Shown here one piece after another: positions 25,761-35,040 of a stretch of DNA of 37,204 nucleotides. Source of the DNA: Acinetobacter stercoris (GTDB lineage: Bacteria; Pseudomonadota; Gammaproteobacteria; Pseudomonadales; Moraxellaceae); assembly GCF_900323515.1 (NCBI RefSeq), contig NZ_OOGT01000006.1:1-37204 (forward strand), read 5' to 3'. How positions within the stretch are numbered: position 1 is the first letter of the stretch; the number at the start of each line of letters is the position of its first letter. Below the pieces are notes generated by a model. It had not been told where the DNA came from, did not search any database, and saw only the letters and a list, made by a program, of their open reading frames with translations. The position numbers and the translations under genes were made by a program.

Positions 25761-27158
25761 ATGAATAATCATAATAATGGTACACAAAAACTTGGTGAGG
25801 GACTCAGCAATCGCCAAATCATGATGATCAGCATTGGTGGTGTAATCGGTGCTGGACTATTTATCGGATCATCAGCAGCAATCGCAAAAGCAGGGCCAGC
25901 TGTCATTATTTCCTATGCATTAACCAGTTTACTGGTATTTCTGGTTATGCGAATGTTAGGTGAAATGGCGGTATTGCAGCCTGATACAGGTTCATTTTCT
26001 ACATACGCTACTCGTGCAATTGGTCCTTGGGCAGGGTTTACCATTGGCTGGTTATATTGGTGGTTCTGGGTCTTGGTCATTCCTGTTGAAGCCATTGCAG
26101 GGGCAGAAATTTTGCATACATGGTTCCCCAGTGTACCTGGCTGGTTTTATGCATTTGCACTGGTTGTATTATTGACGATTTCAAATTTATTCAATGTCAA
26201 AAGCTTCGGTGAGTTCGAGTTTTGGTTTTCACTGATTAAAGTCATTGCGATTATTATCTTTATCGTGATTGCTTCACTGGCAGTATTTGGTTTCTGGCCA
26301 TTAGCCAATGTCAGTGGTGTGGGGAATTTATTTTCTCACGGTGGGTTTATGCCAAATGGATTGGGTGGTGTATTAGGTGGTATCCTCATTACAGCATTTT
26401 CATTTTTTGGTGTTGAAATCTTATCTATCGCAGCAGCAGAAGCAAAAAATCCTCAGGAAAAAATCCGTAAAGCGACCAATATGGTGATTTATAGAATTGT
26501 CTTATTTTACGTACTTTCTATTTTCCTTGCTGTTTCGCTGGTGAACTGGAATTCCACGGGTTTTAAGGAAATGGGAACTTTTCAGTATGTACTGATGACA
26601 TTGAATGTACCTTATACAAAGCTGATTATGGATGCAGTGGTTTTTGTTGCTGTTGCCAGTTGTCTTAATGCGGCATTGTATACATCTTCACGTATGTTAT
26701 TTTCTCTGGGAACACGACAAGATGCACCTCAGGCAGTCACACGAATCAGTAAATCCAGCGTACCACAAGTGGCTGTTGTTGGTTCAAGTATTGTGGGCAT
26801 CGGAGGGTGTATCGCCAATTATCTGTATCCAGGGCAAGTTTTAACTTTTTTACTTTCAACGACAGGTGCAATTGCTTTGCTGGTCTATCTGGTCATTGCA
26901 GTATCACAATTACGATTACGTAAAGATTTGGAGAAACAAGGAGTAAAAATTGATTTTAAAATGTGGTGTTTCCCGTGGTTAACATGGATTGTTATTTTTA
27001 TCATTCTTGCTGTGCTCGGTTATATGTTTATATCTCCCGATTATAGCTATGAAACCAGTTTATCTTTATCTGTCACTTTCATTGTATTATTTTTTAGTGT
27101 GGTTGTAAGCTATCGCAAAAAACATGCGATACGCCGTAGTCGAGTATATGAAAGATAA
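25761..27158 (+). CDS. amino acid permease (APC superfamily, GabP/AAT type)
   Basis: This 465-aa protein has about 12 transmembrane helices and is an amino acid/proton symporter. The N-terminal consensus ISIGGVIGAGLFIGSS binds the substrate carboxylate in the family. GEMAVLQPDTGSFSTYA and the FFGVEILSIAAAEAKNP segment are typical of the AAT branch, which includes the GABA permease and aromatic or proline permeases. Its closeness to the omega-amino-acid aminotransferase suggests beta-alanine or GABA uptake, but specificity cannot be read directly. AGGGAT before the ATG is a modest ribosome-binding site. Confidence 0.85.
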   Translation: MNNHNNGTQKLGEGLSNRQIMMISIGGVIGAGLFIGSSAAIAKAGPAVIISYALTSLLVFLVMRMLGEMAVLQPDTGSFSTYATRAIGPWAGFTIGWLYWWFWVLVIPVEAIAGAEILHTWFPSVPGWFYAFALVVLLTISNLFNVKSFGEFEFWFSLIKVIAIIIFIVIASLAVFGFWPLANVSGVGNLFSHGGFMPNGLGGVLGGILITAFSFFGVEILSIAAAEAKNPQEKIRKATNMVIYRIVLFYVLSIFLAVSLVNWNSTGFKEMGTFQYVLMTLNVPYTKLIMDAVVFVAVASCLNAALYTSSRMLFSLGTRQDAPQAVTRISKSSVPQVAVVGSSIVGIGGCIANYLYPGQVLTFLLSTTGAIALLVYLVIAVSQLRLRKDLEKQGVKIDFKMWCFPWLTWIVIFIILAVLGYMFISPDYSYETSLSLSVTFIVLFFSVVVSYRKKHAIRRSRVYER

Positions 27159-27217
27159 ATTGAGACTTGGTTGGTTATTTTAATTTACTCTGATCTTAAA
27201 ATATATTCTTAATATCG

Positions 27218-27253
27218 GCCACCTTAGATAATATGTGAACTAAGGTGGCTTTT
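27218..27253 (+). terminator. Rho-independent terminator after the permease
   Basis: GCCACCTTAG (27218-27227) and CTAAGGTGGC (27240-27249) form a perfect 10-bp stem followed by TTTT. Confidence 0.8.
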
Positions 27254-27424
27254 ATATTGATTAAAATCCTATTTAAATGATGTAGATAATTTAAATAAAA
27301 CCATTATTTACAATTATGACAGTGAGTTTTAAGAACCAGTCAATTTAATTTGCATATTTATAAATTAGCTTATTTATATTGCATGTTTTGTGCAAAAGCA
27401 AAATAAAAACTAAAGGATAACAAG

Positions 27425-28687
27425 ATGATCAGGGAACATAAAAAGCGACCAATACCAGATTTGGCGTTTATTCATCATTCAATTTTAGCGATTACAACTT
27501 GTGCTTGCATGACATTTTCAGCAATGACCTATGCTGCACCTGCAAATACACCAAAGCTTGATTTAACGCTCTCCGCGTATTCGACAAATAAAATCAAAAA
27601 ATTATTGAATGATCCCAAGACTTGGCAGAAAATTCCGCAAAAAGTCACTTTATGTGTGTATTCACCCAATGGTCCTAACGGTGAAGCATTTGAGCAAGCG
27701 ACAAGTTATATTAGTGAATTACCTCGTATTTCACAGGTTGCCAAAGACTTTGGGGTCAATATGAATGTGATCCGTCCATCTAAATCACAAATCAATATTG
27801 ATATTGATTATCCAAAACTTAAGCAAAAGGCATCCACCCAGGTCAGTTTAAAAGTTTATACAGATGAACGGGTATTGACTGAGGATTTTAGAGCACAAAA
27901 GTGTGATGGAGCGGGTATCAGTAATATTCGTGCACGTCAGTTCAACTCCTTTGTAGGCAGTATAGATGCTATTGGTGCAGTACAAAACTACAAACAGCTT
28001 TCGTCGGTTATTCAGTTGCTGGCTCGTCCAGAATTTGACAATAAAATGGTCAATAAAGATTATGAGGTTGTTGGTGTTGTTCCCTTGGGTGCAGCTTATA
28101 TCATGGTGACGGACAGACGCATTGATAGTCTGGCAAAGGCTGCTGGTAAAAAAGTTGCAGTGATGAATTTTGATGGAACGCAAAAAAAATTAGTGCAAAA
28201 CGTTGGTGCACAACCTGTAACAGTTGATTTAACTTCTGTTGGCGGCAAGTTTAATAATAAAGAAATTGATGTTATGGCAGGTCCTGCATTGTTGTTCGAT
28301 CCATTGGAACTACACAAGGGTATGCAGGACAAATCTGGAAATGTTGTCGGAGGAATCATTCGATTTCCAATTGTACAATTGACAGGGGTGTTGATTATGC
28401 ACAGGGGGAAATTTCCTGTGGGTATGGGATCAGTCGCTCGTGAGATTATTTCCAAACAATTGTCACCAGCATTTCAGTTTGTAGATAAGCTTGAAAAACA
28501 AATTCCTGCAAAATATTGGATGGATATCCGCGAGGCAGATAAACCCGGATATATCCGAATTATGCGTGAAGCACGTATTCAAATGACCAAAGAAGGTTAC
28601 TACAACCCCGAAATGATGAAAATTTTAAAGAAAATTCGCTGTGCGCAGAATCCAGGTAATTTTGAATGTTCTCTTGCTGATGAATGA
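27425..28687 (+). CDS. exported protein, putative periplasmic solute-binding protein
   Basis: This 420-aa protein begins with a long basic n-region and a hydrophobic segment ending near TYAAPA, consistent with a Sec signal peptide cut at about residue 38. The mature part has the alternating strand/helix pattern of a periplasmic binding protein. Segments such as KKVAVMNFDGTQKKLVQ and EIDVMAGPALLFDPLEL resemble TRAP-type or related solute receptors. I believe it belongs to a family annotated as putative solute-binding proteins in Acinetobacter (possibly DUF6091), but cannot confirm this. No membrane or ATPase partners lie beside it, so its transporter, if any, is elsewhere. AAGGA before the ATG supports the start. 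Terminators isolate it on both sides. Confidence 0.6.
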   Translation: MIREHKKRPIPDLAFIHHSILAITTCACMTFSAMTYAAPANTPKLDLTLSAYSTNKIKKLLNDPKTWQKIPQKVTLCVYSPNGPNGEAFEQATSYISELPRISQVAKDFGVNMNVIRPSKSQINIDIDYPKLKQKASTQVSLKVYTDERVLTEDFRAQKCDGAGISNIRARQFNSFVGSIDAIGAVQNYKQLSSVIQLLARPEFDNKMVNKDYEVVGVVPLGAAYIMVTDRRIDSLAKAAGKKVAVMNFDGTQKKLVQNVGAQPVTVDLTSVGGKFNNKEIDVMAGPALLFDPLELHKGMQDKSGNVVGGIIRFPIVQLTGVLIMHRGKFPVGMGSVAREIISKQLSPAFQFVDKLEKQIPAKYWMDIREADKPGYIRIMREARIQMTKEGYYNPEMMKILKKIRCAQNPGNFECSLADE

Positions 28688-28723
28688 TCTAAATATTCTT
28701 TTCACTGGAAGCAGTCCTAGATT

Positions 28724-28760
28724 AATACCCCTCAATATTTAAATATTGAGGGGTATTTTT
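28724..28760. terminator. perfect 34-bp palindrome between gene and CRISPR array
   Basis: AATACCCCTCAATATTT (28724-28740) is followed directly by its exact reverse complement (28741-28757), with TTT after it. On the plus strand it ends in TATTTTT and is a good terminator for the exported-protein gene. It could also stop array transcripts arriving on the minus strand. Confidence 0.8.
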
Positions 28761-28771
28761 GATGGTGTAAT

Positions 28772-31700
28772 AGCTTAAACCATCTATGCGATGGTGAACC
28801 GGAAATGGCGTTATTGTTATTTAACGAATATCTTCTAAACCATCTATGCGATGGTGAACCATGAAACATACATGTTGTTTACATCGATGAGCTTCTAAAC
28901 CATCTATGCGATGGTGAACAAAATCCAGCAATCCCTGTTTCAGGTATTAACCTTCTAAACCATCTATGCGATGGTGAACGGTACGTTCCGCCAGCGCGAC
29001 GAACTTCCACACTTCTAAACCATCTATGCGATGGTGAACAACGATGTACTTTTAGAATTTTAACAGCTTGACTTCTAAACCATCTATGCGATGGTGAACA
29101 ATCTTGAAACCAACGCGCATCAGTACGGACACTTCTAAACCATCTATGCGATGGTGAACTCTGCCATTTGTGTATCAAACAGATTTTGAGACTTCTAAAC
29201 CATCTATGCGATGGTGAACCACGTTAAACGTGACTGCGAAGTGATGTTCAACTTCTAAACCATCTATGCGATGGTGAACTATTTAAGAATAACTCCAGTA
29301 AAACTTATGTTCTTCTAAACCATCTATGCGATGGTGAACAGGTCTTACACATTCGAACAGATGATGTGTTACTTCTAAACCATCTATGCGATGGTGAACG
29401 CGACATGCGAGCTGTGAGAGTTTTGAATAACCTTCTAAACCATCTATGCGATGGTGAACTACCACTAATGCCGATGGTTCGTTGGATGTGACTTCTAAAC
29501 CATCTATGCGATGGTGAACCAATAAATATCAGGCGCATTTCTTAGCAAATCCTTCTAAACCATCTATGCGATGGTGAACAACATGGTTTATTCCGGCGTT
29601 AAAATTCCCGACTTCTAAACCATCTATGCGATGGTGAACTTAGACGAAGCAGTTGTGAAGTCAGCCATAGCCTTCTAAACCATCTATGCGATGGTGAACA
29701 CAGCTGAGGCAACGGCTAAGTTAAAGGAGCACTTCTAAACCATCTATGCGATGGTGAACACAGAGTACCTAGACCGCACAAAAGCTTCAAACTTCTAAAC
29801 CATCTATGCGATGGTGAACGACCCCGTCACCGGTGAAGCGAACCGCCGACCCTTCTAAACCATCTATGCGATGGTGAACTGCAGCGCCCCGGATTGGGCG
29901 CTATCGGGTGACTTCTAAACCATCTATGCGATGGTGAACGCCCCTATTACAGGGGCATTGTTTTAGGAATACTTCTAAACCATCTATGCGATGGTGAACT
30001 AAATGTGATCTTGTTCACGGTTTTTCCCCAACTTCTAAACCATCTATGCGATGGTGAACTTCGCGATCTTTGCCACCGCTTCGACTAAATCCTTCTAAAC
30101 CATCTATGCGATGGTGAACCTTTTGCTGAGCTCGGAGCAGCGTATTTGGTCCTTCTAAACCATCTATGCGATGGTGAACGCTCTAAATGCCCGACGCAAA
30201 AGAGGGCTTGACTTCTAAACCATCTATGCGATGGTGAACATTTGGTAGTGAAGTTGGGTTCATTCCAACAACTTCTAAACCATCTATGCGATGGTGAACA
30301 AAATAAAGATGATCAGAATGTAAAACTGACACTTCTAAACCATCTATGCGATGGTGAACTAGGGGCTTCATGCTAAATCAACCCAGAGGAACTTCTAAAC
30401 CATCTATGCGATGGTGAACGATACAGGCACAAGGTTAAGCATGACGATGTGCTTCTAAACCATCTATGCGATGGTGAACTGGTACAGATGTATATAGATT
30501 CACATCAACAACTTCTAAACCATCTATGCGATGGTGAACCATGAATGTTTCCAAGATACGCGCCTAATGCTCTTCTAAACCATCTATGCGATGGTGAACA
30601 GTTTTTGCCATAAAAGGAACTGGACAGGCTGCTTCTAAACCATCTATGCGATGGTGAACAGTAAATAAGGCTGTAGATGACTGGGTATTGTCTTCTAAAC
30701 CATCTATGCGATGGTGAACAATTCACACTAAAGATGATGTGTTTTTTGCTTCTTCTAAACCATCTATGCGATGGTGAACTTGAATATGGGGTCGACTTCA
30801 AAAGGGTAAGTCTTCTAAACCATCTATGCGATGGTGAACACATACCAAGTAAAGCTGGTTACACGCGAATGCTTCTAAACCATCTATGCGATGGTGAACA
30901 TTGTCGAATGTAATTGGGCGGATCAGCGTGTCTTCTAAACCATCTATGCGATGGTGAACGTATCATCCACAGCACGAAACATCGTGAAATCCTTCTAAAC
31001 CATCTATGCGATGGTGAACTCCCATTGGTCATCATGCTCATGTGACATGCTCTTCTAAACCATCTATGCGATGGTGAACGCCCTGATTCCAGCTGTTGTA
31101 GATCTGCACAACTTCTAAACCATCTATGCGATGGTGAACTGTCATATTCACCGGTAGCATTCATGCCCGCACTTCTAAACCATCTATGCGATGGTGAACT
31201 ATTCTCAACGAGTTTCTGAAATCCTAGGCATCTTCTAAACCATCTATGCGATGGTGAACTTGCAAATGTCCTGCATTCCATTTTTGTTAGTCTTCTAAAC
31301 CATCTATGCGATGGTGAACTTCTGCAATCAGTCCAATTCTCCCATGTTCCTCTTCTAAACCATCTATGCGATGGTGAACAGGTGGGTTTTTCAAAGATGA
31401 GCATACTTGGTCTTCTAAACCATCTATGCGATGGTGAACGTAGAGCAAGGATCATTTGCTTCATACAACAACTTCTAAACCATCTATGCGATGGTGAACA
31501 TTTGGCCCAAACTTTTTAGAAATTTCTTTTACTTCTAAACCATCTATGCGATGGTGAACAAAAAGAAATGGCATGACTGACGAGCAATACACTTCTAAAC
31601 CATCTATGCGATGGTGAACATTTTCAATCTCCTTTTCCTTCCCACATTTACCTTCTAAACCATCTATGCGATGGTGAACGTGTTGTTGATGCTTTAGAAT

Positions 31701-32219
31701 CTGCAACGGTTCTTCTAAACCATCTATGCGATGGTGAACTGACAACTCAACTTTAAGACGATGCAAATTAGCTTCTAAACCATCTATGCGATGGTGAACA
31801 GCTGGGTTACTCAAAAGGAGCTTGTCCTAGTCTTCTAAACCATCTATGCGATGGTGAACAATAGCGCAACGATACCATATTACAATCAAGGCTTCTAAAC
31901 CATCTATGCGATGGTGAACAACATGCTATTTATGATGCGCCATTTTGGTATCTTCTAAACCATCTATGCGATGGTGAACATAACACTCTCCCAAAATAAA
32001 GCCCCACGTATCTTCTAAACCATCTATGCGATGGTGAACTCCAAGGCATCAATACATTCAACCTTACCATTCTTCTAAACCATCTATGCGATGGTGAACA
32101 ATTCTTTAAACCTGGTTTTATATTTCTTGATCTTCTAAACCATCTATGCGATGGTGAACAGACGAAAGCGATGCTAGAAAGGCAGCTTCGACTTCTAAAC
32201 CATCTATGCGATGGTGAAC
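28772..32219 (-). CRISPR. type I-F CRISPR array, 58 repeats and 57 spacers
   Basis: The array has a strict 60-bp period: 28-bp repeats and 32-bp spacers throughout. In the crRNA sense (minus strand) the repeat starts GTTCACCATC, has loop GCATA, and ends GATGGTTTAGAAG. ACCATC pairs with GATGGT in the hairpin bound by Cas6f. 57 repeats appear identical. The one at the far left (28772-28799) differs at four end positions and is the oldest. The leader is on the right beside cas1, so the newest spacer is at 32160-32191. I saw no duplicate spacers and no match to other parts of the window, but neither was searched exhaustively. Two neighbouring spacers contain hairpins. Confidence 0.98.
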
Positions 32220-32314
32220 TGGAGTATTTTATAAAAAATACTCCAGATAATAAACTGTTAAGCTATTAAAGAGTGAAAATACATCAAAAAACAAGTATTT
32301 TATAAATATTTGAA
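32220..32314 (-). promoter_or_regulatory. CRISPR leader with two related palindromes
   Basis: This AT-rich 95 bp lies between the first repeat and the cas1 stop codon, where array promoter and integration signals are expected. It holds a perfect 12-bp inverted repeat at the repeat junction (32219-32230 with 32235-32246). A second, imperfect palindrome lies at 32292-32312. Both contain the same 13 bp, AGTATTTTATAAA, 71 bp apart. The minus strand reads TATAAAAT near the junction, a possible -10 element. I found no clear IHF site. Confidence 0.75.
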
Positions 32315-33268
32315 TTATTTAATCTTATTACAAAGATCAGAAATGAAGCTAAACATATAGTCTAGTACATCCTGATCTTGACAGGTTTCTATCAACTGCA
32401 TGCGAAACTCTTTTTGATTATGACCAAACTTGGCAGAAGCAAATGCTTGGGGCATAACAAAGGCATCTTTAACCAAATCAGCAATATCAAATACCAGTCC
32501 ACCACGTCTGGTTTTACCGTGCAAAATTGGCAGAGCAAAACTGATCCCCATACCATTTAAAGTCACTGCAGCATATCCATAAGCGATATAGTTGCCATGA
32601 TCTAGATAACTGTTTGCTGTATCAGCCATCGAATCATGTGAAGATTTACCTTCTTCTCGATTAAATTCAAAATCAAACCCTTGAGCCAATTGGCGATATA
32701 ATGCCTTAGCCCAACGACCTTCGGCAGCCAAGAGTTCAGTTTGATTGTCAGCCTCATCAATATCTTTTTGAAAACGTTGCGATGCTATTTGATCTAGATA
32801 AATACCATGTTGAATAAGGGCAGGGTTTTTCTTCCAAATACTTTGCACAATCGCAATACGCTCAGACAATAATACCTTTGCCATAAGCAAACGAGCATCG
32901 TCATCTAGCCAGGCTTTCATCCAGGTTTGCATATATTCTGTTGGACGATACTCACTTTGTGGTGCTAAAAAGGTCAAATCAAGACTGGAAAATAAAGGAG
33001 AGCCACCAGACCCACAAAATCCGACCATGACATTGGATTCTGCTAGACGTCTGGCAGCTGCATCAGTGAGAGAGCTACCTTTCCCCAAAAGTAAAAAAGC
33101 AGTATTTTTTTCTGGAATATTAAAATAATGCTCAATAGGTTGCAGATTCTCCGTCAAATACACAATCCGATCATCTTTTAAAATGACACGAACCCGTTCC
33201 AGATAAAATACACAGGCACGTTTCGATAACATCAATGCCCGACTGCGTTGTTGACGAAGATCACTCAT
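32315..33268 (-). CDS. cas1: CRISPR-associated integrase Cas1 (type I-F)
   Basis: Cas1 integrates new spacers at the leader end, together with the Cas2 part of Cas2-3. The 317-aa sequence fits type I-F Cas1, with N-terminal RALMLSKRACVFYLERVRV and the helical catalytic domain after about residue 100. Expected metal ligands are E183 (LAAEGRWAK), H250 (LPILHGKT) and D263, with D260 and D268 nearby (VFDIADLVKD). The start lies 2 bp after the cas6f stop and has a strong ribosome-binding site (GAGGTGA), so it is the last gene of the effector operon. In the usual I-F order cas1 precedes cas2-3 at the other end of the locus, so this position is unusual. All key residues appear intact. Confidence 0.93.
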   Translation of the reverse strand: MSDLRQQRSRALMLSKRACVFYLERVRVILKDDRIVYLTENLQPIEHYFNIPEKNTAFLLLGKGSSLTDAAARRLAESNVMVGFCGSGGSPLFSSLDLTFLAPQSEYRPTEYMQTWMKAWLDDDARLLMAKVLLSERIAIVQSIWKKNPALIQHGIYLDQIASQRFQKDIDEADNQTELLAAEGRWAKALYRQLAQGFDFEFNREEGKSSHDSMADTANSYLDHGNYIAYGYAAVTLNGMGISFALPILHGKTRRGGLVFDIADLVKDAFVMPQAFASAKFGHNQKEFRMQLIETCQDQDVLDYMFSFISDLCNKIK

Positions 33269-33270
33269 TT

Positions 33271-33912
33271 TTAAATCACCTCAAATACAGGCAGGGCAAA
33301 GGGCTGCGTTTTACGTGCCAGACCATAGCTATCTGGTAAACTATTTCCAGCGTCATTTGCATTGGAAACTTCTACATCTTTTATATCTACAGGAACTGTA
33401 AATACTTGACCTGTACTTTGACTTGATACTTTAAAATAAGGCAGTTTTCGAGCTTCCAGCAAACGTCGTTCATGCAGTGTTTTTTTGTTTGGGTTAGTTA
33501 ACAGATTTCGTTCCATTTTGACAGTTGGAATACGGAAACGGTTATAACTTTTCCATCCGGTGATTTTGGCAGTCGGAACAGCTAAAGCTGCTGGGCTAAG
33601 TACGGCATAATCCTGAATTTTCCAGTGACCTTTTATATGATCAATCAATTGTTCCAGATCATCTTGCTTTTCTGAAAATATACGTAAGACATCATAATTT
33701 CCTGATGTTTTACGTCCATATTTTAGCTCATTTGCCTGCATCTTACGTTGCTGACGAGGAGATATTTCCAGAGCCAAGGCAAACCGTTCAGGCATTTGTC
33801 GAAATGCTGCATGCACGATGCTGTAAATCTGATTGCGCAGATGAGGCAGGGCAAGCTCTCCATCATCGGCACTATCCACGATTCGTATATCAATGTAAAA
33901 ATTGGCCTGCAT
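33271..33912 (-). CDS. cas6f: crRNA endonuclease Cas6f (Csy4)
   Basis: Cas6f cleaves the precursor crRNA at the base of each repeat hairpin and stays bound to it in the Csy complex. From the ATG at 33912 it has 213 aa. H34 (YSIVHAAF) matches the catalytic His near position 29 of the Pseudomonas protein. The segment KVSSQSTGQVF carries the Ser-rich active-site loop, and SYGLARKT the conserved Tyr. I prefer this start to an upstream in-frame one at 33942. It follows the cas7f stop by 1 bp and has AAGGAG seven to eight bases upstream, and MQANFYIDIRIV is the typical N-terminus. It lies between cas7f and cas1. Confidence 0.93.
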   Translation of the reverse strand: MQANFYIDIRIVDSADDGELALPHLRNQIYSIVHAAFRQMPERFALALEISPRQQRKMQANELKYGRKTSGNYDVLRIFSEKQDDLEQLIDHIKGHWKIQDYAVLSPAALAVPTAKITGWKSYNRFRIPTVKMERNLLTNPNKKTLHERRLLEARKLPYFKVSSQSTGQVFTVPVDIKDVEVSNANDAGNSLPDSYGLARKTQPFALPVFEVI

Positions 33913-33913
33913 A

Positions 33914-35011
33914 TTACTCTCCTTCAGAGTACACACCGCCACGAATCAAGCAGGCAAGTAAAAACATGCCACGTTCGCTATCTGGGTCAAGCGTCTGGAT
34001 TTCTTTTAAAATATCAAATGCCGATACTTTTTCTTTACCAACACGGAAGAACAGTTGTGCATCCAGACTTGCACCGTTTGGTTCTACAGGGATTGGTTTG
34101 GAGTCATTTTCTACAAATGCGGGATACCAAGTGTCGATGGTGCGTAGCGCATTACCAATTTTTTGATCACGAATCGCGGCTTGTCCCAAGTACTGGTTAT
34201 CATTAGACTGGCGTACAGGTGGTTTCGGGTCAATCTGATAAAGCGAGCGTGAGAAACCTTTCGGTTTATCTTCCAGATAGTTTTGTGATGGAAATACTTC
34301 TATTCCGCTTGCACCAAAGTCAACAATCGCTTCAATATGTAAATTGGCTCTGTTATCACCACACATCCCCCGCACGATGATGTCTGCAATTTTTTGTTCG
34401 TTTTCCGAGACATTTTCAAATGATTTTAAGCCGTACTCTAGTGCGTTAAACTCTAACGTATTTACATATTTTTTAGCTGAATTGCTATTGTCCTGATATT
34501 CGATTTCACTGACTTTGATGGTGATGTTTTCAGCAATGGTACGGTTGCGCCATAACCAGCGGGCATTGACAATATTCCGCACATAACGACGGGCGATTTC
34601 TTTTAAGCCTTCGCTATTTTTGGCTTTATCGGTAAATTCTTTAAAAGCTCTCCGGAAGTTTTGTTCATCTTCTTTATCTGCACCTGCTTTGGTCGCACAG
34701 GCAAATAAAATATGATCGAGATCAATAAAACGCAGATCCCATTTTACTAAAAGTTTTGCATTTGGTAGGAGTTTCGCTGATTCTGTCATTTGAATATTTG
34801 AAACTTCACGTGCTAGTGAGTTACCAGTAGCAGAGCCTTTTTCTTTATTTCCTGCCACGTTCTGTGTGCCACGGATTCCGTGATACATCACATGGAGTGG
34901 TTCAGATTCGCCATTTTCAAATAGATGATAAAACGCCCCATCACTGACAATCGTGCCACGTTGTAAAGAAAGGCTACCCGGTAATTTTTTAAAAATTTCT
35001 GTTTTTGACAT
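33914..35011 (-). CDS. cas7f: Csy complex backbone subunit Cas7f (Csy3)
   Basis: Six copies of this subunit normally line the crRNA in the type I-F surveillance complex. The 365-aa protein is slightly longer than the 342 of Pseudomonas Csy3. Family motifs include YHGIRGTQN near residue 45, RRYVRNIVNARWLWRNR in the middle, and QKIGNALRTIDTWYP with LLACLIRGGVY near the end. AGGA eight bases before the ATG supports the start. It lies between cas5f and cas6f in the operon, separated from cas6f by 1 bp. Confidence 0.94.
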   Translation of the reverse strand: MSKTEIFKKLPGSLSLQRGTIVSDGAFYHLFENGESEPLHVMYHGIRGTQNVAGNKEKGSATGNSLAREVSNIQMTESAKLLPNAKLLVKWDLRFIDLDHILFACATKAGADKEDEQNFRRAFKEFTDKAKNSEGLKEIARRYVRNIVNARWLWRNRTIAENITIKVSEIEYQDNSNSAKKYVNTLEFNALEYGLKSFENVSENEQKIADIIVRGMCGDNRANLHIEAIVDFGASGIEVFPSQNYLEDKPKGFSRSLYQIDPKPPVRQSNDNQYLGQAAIRDQKIGNALRTIDTWYPAFVENDSKPIPVEPNGASLDAQLFFRVGKEKVSAFDILKEIQTLDPDSERGMFLLACLIRGGVYSEGE

Positions 35012-35040
35012 GAGTGATTTCCTAAGTTTTAAAAATTAAA

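Noticed and set aside
28879-31814. Several open frames with repeated SPSHRWFR or VHHRIDGLE peptides across the array
   Set aside because: The 60-bp period is a multiple of three, so the repeat reads open in several frames; these are not genes.
32219-32246. Leader palindrome as the cas1 terminator
   Set aside because: No U-run follows on either strand and it overlaps the first repeat.
33705-34206. Open frames on the plus strand opposite cas6f and cas7f
   Set aside because: They are antisense to well-supported cas genes and show no recognisable protein features.
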